A stretch of DNA of 64,000 nucleotides from Apoderus coryli (taxonomy: Eukaryota > Arthropoda > Insecta > Coleoptera > Attelabidae): assembly GCA_911728435.2 (NCBI GenBank), contig OU452201.1, positions 3,286,001 through 3,350,000 on the forward strand, written 5' to 3'. Numbering within the stretch: the first letter of the stretch is position 1; each line of letters begins with the position of its first letter. This document shows positions 22,301-30,010 of the stretch, piece by piece. Made by a program: the position numbers and the translations under genes. A model generated the notes under the pieces. It saw nothing but the letters and a program-made list of their open reading frames with translations. It was not told the DNA's origin and did no database searches.

Positions 22301-25177
22301 AGTGTCAATGGATTTACTAAGAAGATCGTTCCCCGGTCGTCTTATGAGTAAAAACGGCGATATTCCTTGGCCACCTCGTAGTCCGGACCTCTCCCTATGC
22401 GACTACTTTCTTTGGGGGTATCTTAAGTCGAAAGTGTTTCAAAGTAACCCCCCAAGAACTATCGAGGCTAAGAAAGAACGGATACGCGAGGAAGTGGAAG
22501 CAATACCTCAAGAAATGTTACTCAATGTCTTAAACAGCTTTGTACTACGGCTGCAAGAATGTGTCCGACACAATGGAGGCCACCTTTCCAATATCATCTT
22601 CAAAAACTGAATATTTCTTCACTTAAAGATTAATTTCCATCTATGTAGTATACGGTTTTCTTATTAAACCTAATAAAAAGATATTATTTCAGTTTTTTTT
22701 GTTTATTTGAAATCGTACCGTTTCATTGAATCACCTGTTATCTTAGTCACTTGACTTTTGAGGAGATTTTGAGATAAATGCTTTATGCTAGATGGAGGCT
22801 CTCCAGCATGCTTCCTGTTAAAAATACACGAATTTAACCAACTTTGGTGAATTCTCTCGTATTATTATAAGCTGAACAATATATTCTACCACGGAAACAA
22901 GGAAGCCTATGAGACTAAAGACATTCGAAAAGTGTTATGATTTGCATAGTCCATTAATTCGGTCAATATTTAATATTGGAAGTAGAAATATAAATTATTT
23001 TCAAGCTCAAGCTACTATAATATATTTTATAAAGAATTAATTGGAAGGAATACAACCTTATGTCAGTTTCTATAAAAAGTATCGCGTCACCAGGTCAGTG
23101 ATCCATAGAAACCGTAAGATCAATTTTTGTTAATAGGATTAATCAAAAAATTACATCGCTTTTGATTTGATATTGTTATTAAAAAATGCTTCTTGATTAA
23201 CGGTTAAATTAGCAAAAAAAAATGTATCAAAATAGTATATATCTTACCTACGCACTTTACTCGAACATTTTTAGACCAATGAAAGCACGTGTGATCATTA
23301 TGATTCTTCAACTCGGTATAATTAGGAAAAGTTCGACCACATTCTGGGCAAACATACGGTGGTAATTTCTGATGAATTCTTTTATGAGCTGTGAAAGCGC
23401 ACGCAGTCGACATCACTCTCTTACACTCAGCACATTCGAAATTTTTAAAGTTTGGCTTATTATCACCTGTAAAATGTTTATTCGGTCCATCATCAAGCGA
23501 CTGATAACATTCCACACATCGATCAATGTCGTCATCAGGAGCTACCGATTCAATTTTAGTTATCACTGGTAGCGTCATTTCTTGAGGTGGTGTAGGTGAA
23601 GACTCAACACTAGCTGAACTACTTACTCGATCTTCTTCATCGTCTACTGATGGTTCTTCATCTACTGTGTTACCTGAAAATACATAATTTAAGTAGTTAT
23701 CCTAATTCTACATCAATGGCAATCACAAAAAATATTAATGACGAATGACATTTATCAGTTCAATCATTATAATCTTTAGAGGATTACTATGCTTTGGTGA
23801 TATCATTTCCATAATTTCTTTAACACTACACGAAAAAATATCACAATGTTTACACATAAGATTGTAGTTTCTGGTACAAATAGAAATAGGAGATCTCAAC
23901 ATAAGATTCGTCCTAGCATAACCACAATAAAATGTTGTACTGGACCTTATATGCTGCCTTGGAACGTTGAAATTAATTCTTGAAAGCAAGTGGGAACAAT
24001 CTATATTGGAGTGAACTAAATTGTAAAGAAATCGCAAAGAATTTATTTTCCTTCTAAGTTCAAGACTTGGTATCTCAAATCGATCCGTCATTAATTGGTA
24101 GTCAGTACCCCTTGGAGGATAATGACCATCTGCTTTATACATTAAGTACTTCAAAAATCTACGTTGCACTTTTTCGACCGTATTTTGATGAGTCACATAA
24201 TATGGATACCATATCAGTGACCCATATTCCAGATTAGAGCGCACGTAGCTAAAGTACAGCGTTTTAAGGGTATCTATAACCTAACTACAAAATAATAGTC
24301 AAACCATATTACCTGGAATATTGGGAGTTATGTCATCCGCTGCGTGTTCTTCCACTGGTTCAGTTTTAACAGTTTCTTCCATCAAATAATTTTGATGTAA
24401 AGTTTTATGGTCAGCTAATGTAATAAACTTACATAATTGTATATTAATACTAATTTGTTTCAATGCTAATGATTGAATTTCGTTATCATCACCAGTCTTA
24501 TTTATTACTAAGTCACTGGGAGTTAGTGTTATAATCGCTTTACCTCTATCTGTGATTCTTGGGGAATAAAATTGCGAATTAATATACACTCCTTCTTGCA
24601 CATATTCAATGCTATCCACATCAAAAATGTACGGTATCTCAGGAATTTTGGAAAATCCAGCTAAACCAATTGGTAGTGGTCTAACCTCTAAATCGTTTAA
24701 GTTAATCTCACCCGATTGCATAGTAAAGTGTGTTCGGGCATGTAAAAGAAATGCACAACGGTTGTAAAAGGTCAACGTTGGTTTTGATACGCATATAGGG
24801 CATTTGTAGATTAGGACTACTGCACGACGATTCACATGGTCTAAATATGATTTTCTCGATGAAAACATATGTCTGCATGAATAACAAGGAAATACGTTGA
24901 GATTCAGCGCAGGCCGGAATGCGATCCATTCTTTTGGATTGGCTTCGAACACAGTGTCCCATTTCGTGAACAGCGGATTACGACGGGGCTAAAATAATAA
25001 TACGTATTAATTAACATTAGTTTTCGTTTACCTAACTTAAAAAATGCAGGAATTCCTTCAAAAGGCAACATTAATCAAGGAAAATATAACATGTACTTGA
25101 CCTGTTCTACCTATCACACGAGTACTTACCCCAAATAAAAATTGAAAATTTACCGGTTGAGAGACTCCTGTAGCCAT
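15246..25177 (-). CDS. C2H2 zinc-finger protein of the ZNF592/ZNF532/ZNF687 type
   Basis: Five exons on the minus strand: 25177-25130, 24988-24313, 23673-23248, 20935-20466 and 16001-15246. Phases agree and the product is 791 aa. Exon 2 carries EWIAFRP, FPCYSCRHMFSSRKSYLDH and YKCPICVSKPTLTFYNRC, a divergent finger pair typical of the vertebrate ZNF592 group. Exon 3 has an acidic linker and fingers at FECAECKRVM and YVCPECGRTF. Exon 4 has fingers at YECGLCKIVF, YQCNVCKEVE and YTCQLCKSYF plus a C-X2-C knuckle. Exon 5 has YQCKLCYIRD, YQCMECGECF and NQCKVCLQEF fingers around a basic nuclear-localisation-like stretch (KRRRSRPSRTKR). Vertebrate relatives are nuclear and associate with ZMYND8; I infer a chromatin or transcription role. 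Introns 2, 3 and 4 are filled with mobile elements. Confidence 0.85.
16146..18559 (-). mobile_element. DNA transposon of unassigned type with an intact 566-aa protein
   Basis: The termini are inverted: ACACAGGCCAACA at 16146 and its complement ending at 18559. Subterminal similarity continues (TTTGGTGCC, and CTATCAG..CTAGTTTTTGAGA on both sides). I find no clean target duplication. The element lies in intron 4 of the zinc-finger gene, same strand. Its single uninterrupted frame (18099-16399) is annotated separately. Confidence 0.7.
16399..18099 (-). CDS. Uncharacterised transposon-encoded protein, DDE-like
   Basis: 566 aa, start MASTSRRTC, no internal stop. The N terminus has Cys/His clusters (C-X5-H region at 9-20, C61-X2-C64, C97-X2-C100) that look like zinc-binding DNA-contact modules. 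The middle has an acidic Ser-rich linker (about 130-175). The C-terminal half reads like an RNase-H-fold transposase core: D264 in WRLFIDSS, D318 in SICVDLK, an embedded C337-X2-C340, and a glutamate in SEEQGERFHQD (about 512-516). Near-identical uncharacterised proteins occur in many arthropod genomes to my recollection, usually without a superfamily name; Sola-like or another DDE/D group is possible. The DDE assignment is inference from residue pattern only. It looks recently active because it is intact. Confidence 0.7.
   Translation of the reverse strand: MASTSRRTCVNHPDVFCYVCGEYTLKESRKRISDFVKRAYLAYFGVHLGDQDKSWAPHFICKTCVEHLRQWTTGKRKCLKFGVPMVWREPRNHHDDCYFCLVNIKGINRNNRHKWTYPDLDSARRPVVHSEEIPVPSFSSLPKLTEDDTETSTSDEVKRIQSENDSDFEADLATPQCFNQEELNDLIRDLNLSKESAELLASRLKEKNLLCRGTNITFYRKRDKDLLPFFTQENDLVFCNNIKGLLEKMGLPEYTPDDWRLFIDSSKRSLKCVLLHNGNKYGSIPIGHSTTMKEEYETIALVLRKIKYEEHQWSICVDLKMINFLLGQQSGYTKYPCFLCLWDSRAKNEHWVNKNWPSRDVMIQGIQNVINEPLVSREKILLPPLHIKLGLMKQFVKALNRDGNCFGYLSRKFPGISTEKLKAGIFDGPQIRQLVKDPQFTTSMNETESNAWSSFVQVVQNFLGNHKADNYVELVETMLSNFNILGCNMSIKVHYLHSHLDRFPENLGDCSEEQGERFHQDIKTMEDRYQGRWDSHMMADYCWSLQRDCPSKLHSRKSYKRKFLCD
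18871..19614. mobile_element. Second-layer foldback element
   Basis: Arms of about 95 bp (18871-18968 and 19504-19614) begin TAGGAAAGTACATTCAATTAGGTG and TAAGAAAGTACAATCAATTAGGTG. Each arm has a GCGG...CCGCGAAACGTC-like or AGCGAAACATC-like motif next to AAAGCGGAAATAAA. It lies inside the Mutator-like element and is itself split by the element at 18969-19394. Confidence 0.65.
18969..19394. mobile_element. Foldback element, hammerhead-like family, copy 2, with poly(A)
   Basis: The innermost layer. Inverted arms (from GTCTACTCCACC at the left to its complement at the right) each contain the GACATGTTTCGG...CATCTTCAGTGG motif (minus 19039-19072; plus 19217-19250). The right end reads GATGGATTACTTCAG followed by about 40 adenines (19358-19398). 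Flanking AAAACAATTAA at 18958-18968 and 19395-19405 is an 11-bp target duplication. It shares its termini with copy 1 at 3790-4171. Confidence 0.75.
20056..20465. other. Intron 4 remainder of the zinc-finger gene
   Basis: Intron sequence up to the exon 4 donor (minus strand, GTGAGT). No element recognised. Confidence 0.5.
21058..22738 (+). mobile_element. Tc1/mariner element, DD41D type, with internal duplication
   Basis: Terminal inverted repeats ACGGGTGATTCAGTGAAACGG (left; one extra base counted beyond 20 is not essential) and ACAGGTGATTCAATGAAACG (right) sit between TA dinucleotides (21056-21057 and 22739-22740). The transposase starts near 21125 (EWSGEQRAFAVKAYY) but breaks by stops and frameshifts. 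A 496-bp direct tandem duplication (21219-21714 and 21715-22210) duplicates the catalytic N-terminal part. The intact second piece (21942-22610) holds MSDESHFHLSG (first Asp), QQDGATCHTS (second Asp) and PDLSLCDYFLWG (third Asp). I count 41 residues between the second and third Asp. It lies in intron 3 of the zinc-finger gene. Confidence 0.88.
21219..22210 (+). repeat. 496-bp tandem duplication inside the transposase
   Basis: Two head-to-tail copies (21219-21714, 21715-22210). I see one difference (GATGGGCACG against GATGGACACG), so the event is recent. The junction puts transposase codons out of order and interrupts the frame. Confidence 0.9.
22741..23247. other. Intron 3 remainder of the zinc-finger gene
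   Basis: Non-coding intron sequence between the DD41D element and exon 3. Nothing recognised. Confidence 0.5.
23735..24285 (-). pseudogene. LINE C-terminal fragment in intron 2 of the zinc-finger gene
   Basis: The minus-strand frame 24244-23735 reads RSNLEYGSLIWYPYY, QRRFLKYLMYKADGHYPPRG and, further on, ARTNLMLRSPI. This is the thumb and C-terminal tail of a non-LTR reverse transcriptase related to the element at 12-15 kb (compare RSKLEYASIVW and FKIDGYFPPRGYD there). It is heavily 5' truncated. It leaves the splice sites of exons 2 and 3 intact. Confidence 0.85.
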
Positions 25178-25967
25178 TTCTAAAAACTTTTACACTCTTT
25201 TGATATTGTCTATTGTAATTTTAACCTAGTTCACATACCCTAATCATTCAGAATAGGTACAATAACTAAATGTTAGTTACAACTAACTACTAACTAAATG
25301 TCAATGTGTTTTATAACCAGACTTAAACTCAGTTGTCACAGATGATTCATTTGGTAACAGTGATTAATGACACAAAGTAGGTGGCGCTTTGACAAGGAAA
25401 GAGAGATTGCGTGTGGCGTTATAGAAACTAAAAGCGTTAAAAGGAGAAACATGTATTGATGCGCAGATGTTTCCACAATATATCACGATATTTATCCTTA
25501 TCAACAGTTAAGTGGTCGGTGGATTTAGGTCTATTTTGGAAACTATTTTATCCAGTTTACCATAATATAGTAGCTCTACCAGAAACTAACCATTTATCTT
25601 TTTCGGAACGAAAGTACTGATATGGGCGTTTATAATAGTGGTTATTGTGTATTTTTTCTTGATATCCTGGGGAATCTAAATTTGGAATATCAGTTTTACC
25701 AATCTATGTGCTGATTTATTTATTATCACAACAATCTATAGTAGAATTTGATTATTAAAAAAATGTTGGAAAAACTCATAGGCTTATTAGGTATTACTTA
25801 TATCGTGCCAAAAATTTGTTGATGTACCTACTGGTAGGTACATGGTGGATTGGTTTTTTTTTTCAAATTATGACACAAATTATTCGCTTACTATAATAAA
25901 TGCCAAACAAATAATACTGACTAATTTGTATAAAAATAGGTATATATTTAAAACATTTAATCACAGC
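25178..25967. other. Upstream of the zinc-finger gene; downstream of the b561 gene
   Basis: A 790-bp intergenic region. It must contain the zinc-finger promoter and the 3' UTR of the b561 gene. Nothing else recognised. Confidence 0.5.
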
Positions 25968-26917
25968 TCATAGAATATTTTTAATGTTGTTATAAAATAT
26001 TTTAACAGGTTTGTATAAACACCATAAAGCTGGAAACACAGTAGTACCTACGGCTAAATAAAAAATATATGGATTATTCTTACTATTTCGCACAAACCAA
26101 TTTGAATATAATCCCAAAATAACAGCTACACTTCCAAATGAAAATGCCACTCCTCCAGACATAACATGTATGAATTTTGTTATTCTTGCATTTAAATAAT
26201 CTTTTAGTTCTTTCTTGAAATATAATAAAATTCCATTAAGATATGGAGGGATAGAAAACACCACAGCAATCAGCCCGAAAATAGCATGCCATGTTTGGAA
26301 ATGTTGTTTTGGTGGAGTGTGATTGTTTTTATTGATAAATGAAACAGTACAGCCTGTAAGGATGAATACTGCTGAAATTACAAGCATGACCCAATGCAGC
26401 ATCACGTGAGTGTCGTGTTTCCATTGTCTCACAGCCAAGTTGTCTTTTGATAGCATCAAGATGGCTTCGGACATGGACAGGCACCACTGCAAAGATAGGA
26501 ATACAAATAAATATAATTTTGTCTAAAAATTCTAACAAATTTTATTTGGAAATAAACTATGTTTAAGTTAGATAGCATTAAAAAGCCATTTTAGCAGATT
26601 ACTTAGACCAGCTTTCCTTTCACTTTATGGGTATAAGCATTGTCCTTATAAAGACAATGATGGTACCTATACGTTAATAGCTTGAATATAATATGAGTTT
26701 TTAATTAATGTAAACTTTTACTTACCCCTAACGTGAGAAACAATGGATGTAAAGTAAAAAATCGCATATCCTTAAAGGCAAGATATACAATTAATACAGT
26801 AAAACTAAATATACAAATATGTGAAAGTGTTATAGCAAATTCCCTTTTAGCTGACCGTACATGCTTTGGTTTACGATGTTTTCTATCGTTTTCAATTCCA
26901 CCCTTTTTGTGCTCCAT
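25968..26917 (-). CDS. Cytochrome b561 domain-containing protein (CYB561D1/D2-like)
   Basis: Two exons: 26917-26726 (64 codons) and 26486-25968, 236 aa. A basic N-terminal tail (about residues 1-26) is followed by six predicted membrane helices. Four helix-borne histidines in the expected order could bind two b-type haems: TLHPLFL, MLHWVML, TWHAIFG and FIHVMSGG. Family role: transmembrane electron transfer from cytosolic ascorbate to an acceptor such as ferric iron or monodehydroascorbate on the far side of a vesicle or ER membrane. The start at 26917 gives the usual length for the D1/D2 branch; the larger ascorbate-vesicle branch differs in its loops. Exon 1 ends at GTAAGT in frame with the exon 2 acceptor TTTGCAG. 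Confidence 0.88.
26639..26660. repeat. 22-bp near-palindrome
   Basis: CATTGTCCTTATAAAGACAA plus TG, one mismatch from a perfect palindrome and one base from the copy at 2281-2302. It lies in the single intron of the b561 gene. Confidence 0.5.
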
Positions 26918-27513
26918 AATACCACAGATTAATGTTATATTTGATTATACTTAGCAATTCTTTATTACTTATTGTCTTTCCATCTGATTAACGTCACACT
27001 AGTTCTACAAAATCTGCAAGGTCTTCGGGAATTCCAATAGTTAGTAATGACGTATATTTATAAAGTAGGAATAATTGTTTTTTCGGAATACAAGCAATAG
27101 TTATTGTTATACTCTAATAAATCTACAACTGTACAAACAAAAACAATAACTGAATGTGATTTTGATTGCTGCAATAGTAATGTACCTAATGTTTTATCTT
27201 TATTTAATAAAATTAGAGTAAGTATTGTAATATACTATTTGATATGCTATGGAAATACTAATTAACTTAGTAATTCACATACCCTTTATCTGAAATTATA
27301 TAAAATTCATCTTTCTTTTGAAAAAAAACTAGCGGTCTACAATCATTCGCAACGGTGAAACAACGTTCAATAAAAATTTACATTGCTTTTCCTTAAAAGT
27401 TAAACAAAAACAAAACCATGTGATGTGACTTAGCAACATCGATATTATTCGAACCGGATTATTCGAAGTGGTAGCCATTAGCAACATCAGCTGTTGTCCC
27501 CTAACCTCACATT
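26918..27513. other. Upstream of the b561 gene
   Basis: Non-coding, presumably with the b561 promoter. No repeat paired. Confidence 0.45.
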
Positions 27514-27521
27514 ATTTCTAG

Positions 27522-27946
27522 CAGTGTTCCCAAAACTTGAGACCGAAAATATCCCTGAATGAGCATCAAATTACACCACTTTACACAAAAAATTGTTTCC
27601 AATGGCTAATAAAAAAATTTGATGGAAAAGGCTAAAAATAACTAAAAAAAAAATACGCCGAAATTGTGGCTGTTTGCTTTTGCATTTTGCCTCTATAGTA
27701 TAGCCAGTAGCAGGTAGGAAGCCGTAAGCCATACTAGAAGAAGAGTGGTCACAGGCGGCACGCAGACTGTCGGTGATGTCATGTCATATCTCAAAAAAAA
27801 AGAAGAAGCAAAAAACAATTTGACAATTGAAATCACTAAAAACATAATCGGCCAAATTATCCCAAATAATTTGTTGTTAGAAAATTACACACAGTGACCT
27901 CAAAATATCCCAAAACGGTGTAATTACACCCGAATTGGGAACACTG
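27522..27946. mobile_element. hAT-type MITE
   Basis: Terminal inverted repeats CAGTGTTCCCAA and TTGGGAACACTG are flanked by a perfect 8-bp direct repeat ATTTCTAG (27514-27521 and 27947-27954). The 425-bp interior has no coding frame. The CAGTG terminus and the 8-bp duplication are diagnostic of the hAT superfamily. Non-autonomous. Confidence 0.88.
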
Positions 27947-27954
27947 ATTTCTAG

Positions 27955-29288
27955 CCTCTTCTCCGCTGCATCAGTAGGGATATTCTTTCGTAGTGATTGA
28001 TCTGAACAAGTGAATGTGATTAAACTGAATGTGTTTGTACTGAACTGAATATTTGACGAAACCGAAAGATCATCTTTTTTGTGATTGTCTTTCACTTAAC
28101 CTCGAAAACTTGTGAAAACAACCAAACCTGCTCTGAAAACTGGAAAATTATTTCTTCCATGATATTATTATCCATGTTTTAAACTTTTACAATGTATTGG
28201 TTTGATTCGAAATCATATTCCAATTATTATCTCTCAATATTCAATACTTTTAGAGGTTAACTGTTAACTGAACGAACTAACCGGTACATAGAGGTTGATC
28301 AGTAAGCCGTAAGTATTTTAATCAGTTTGGTAGAAGTGACCGATGTCGAAAGAATACGCACAATCGTGAATGAACTGACAACTTTCAGATTGTTCACTTA
28401 GTTCAGTACACAGAAATCTTATATTATATATATATACTCTAGAATGATAATCAGCGGCATTTTAAAGCAATTATAATTTCCTCAGTTTGTGTTCCTTTTA
28501 CAACGATACTTCAAGGGAATTGAAGTTAATGGATTTAATTTTGAAACACTTTACTCAACGCCAAAAAGGTTTCTACCATTGTCTTACAGCGTGTCCTGGA
28601 ACATACCGTAAAAAAGGAAAGGCCTGAATCTTCATACAAAATTATGTAAGAAATTCTTATCAAATTGCTTTCTGAGAATTACTGATCTTTATCCATCCAT
28701 AGATTTATCTATGGACAGAAAAGTCCACAAGTTTATTGCTTCATATTTATACAAATCAAGACATAATATTAAAGAAAAAAATAGTTTAAAAATTCAATAT
28801 TTCAAATGATTTTTTTAAAGTAAGGAATGAAATGAAATTCAAACAATTTTAATAATTTGTAATAATAGAAATATGGAAGTACTTAATTAACAGTTCAGTT
28901 TAAACGTCATTTAATCCTATATAAGAATATAATGATAGGTGTAATAGAAAACCCTCTATATTTCTACACAGAGGCACCATCAAATATCTATTATTAATAT
29001 AACTAGTAAATGATTATCATCAATATTTTTTATTTATTGGATTAGATAAAAAAACAACCTAAAAGCACCGGGACCTCCATTTAAAAGACACCAAATGTTT
29101 TTTTGCTTTCCAGTACGTATGACTCCAAAGGTATTATTTAAAGGACTATCTTTATTTTACTTGGACCTAGTTAAATGGAACATCCGGTATAAACAGAATT
29201 AATCGAAAGTTGATGTCATAGCTATGTTTGAGCACGAAGGTTCAATTTCAAGCGTACATTCATGTTACATCGTTTTAATAAAACAACT
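27955..29288. other. Intergenic, no gene recognised
   Basis: AT-rich. It contains the reverse-complement copy (28409-28452) of the TA-repeat terminus at 9908-9973. No supported coding frame. Confidence 0.5.
28409..28452. repeat. Second copy of the TA-repeat terminus
   Basis: CACAGAAATCTTATATT, a short TA run, then CTCTAGAATGATAATC. This is the reverse complement of 9908-9973 apart from the TA length. Confidence 0.65.
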
Positions 29289-29873
29289 TTTTTCGCCTGC
29301 CTGCACTTAAACAGAGTTTTACCGCCCGTATATGCGGGCGGTAAATGACCAGTTAGCGCCCGCTCTTTTTATTTTTTTTTCATAGATGGCGCTACTGTTA
29401 GATTTCCAATAATAACGTTAACATCAGTAGTTTTCACTCACTTAACTTCATATGCATTCCATCTAGAGGATAAGTTGACAATTAATTGAGAAAGTTTACT
29501 TAGGTAGTCGTCTGCCATTCCGCTAAACTTATTTAATTATTTAAAATTGTCCATTATTAATTAGTAATCACTTTCTAATTATTATTGTAGTACCGAAATA
29601 TACCTAAGATTCTAAAATCAAATTTCTATAGCGTACACGCTCAGATAATAATTTGACAGTTTCTTTCTACATTTAAAATACTCAACACTGACATGTGAGC
29701 CTGTCACATAAATTTATCTGATCTGAGTTTGTCAAATGATAACGCCTATTATCATGTACGTCAAAAAATACTCCCATTAATTACTGTCAAAAACTGTCAT
29801 AACAGTAATAATTAATTATTAAAATAAAGTACTTTTGGTTTAATATTGTAGTATGAAGAGGCAGGCGAAAAAC
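29289..29873. mobile_element. MITE-like element with CGCCTGCCT termini
   Basis: A 14-bp inverted pair TTTTTCGCCTGCCT (29289-29302) and AGGCAGGCGAAAAA (29860-29873). Just inside the left end is a GC-rich hairpin (TTACCGCCCGTATATGCGGG and CGGTAA, 29319-29344). No clear target duplication. Confidence 0.5.
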
Positions 29874-29884
29874 ATTTGTAAGCA

Positions 29885-29995
29885 CCACTGGCGGTAAAGC
29901 TGCTGCAGCCCTTCGCTGTATAGCTGCCCTCGCTCGCTTCGCTCACTCGTGCGTCTATACAGCGGCGGGCTGCAACGAATGCTTTACCGCCCTTT
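29885..29995. repeat. GC-rich imperfect palindrome next to the nAChR stop codon
   Basis: GGCGGTAAAG...CTTTACCGCC arms enclose CTGCAGCCC/GGGCTGCA and CTGTATAG/CTATACAG pairs around a CTCGCTCGCTTCGCTCACTC core. The TTTACCGCC motif is shared with the neighbouring MITE-like element, so the two may be one composite. It ends 16 bp from the nAChR stop and must fall in that gene's 3' UTR. Confidence 0.6.
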
Positions 29996-30010
29996 ATACT
30001 TAATATACTA

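Noticed and set aside
29881..30000. CpG-island-like promoter
   Set aside because: The GC-rich block is palindromic and shares TTTACCGCC with the adjacent element, so it is a repeat and not a promoter island. It lies at a gene's 3' end.
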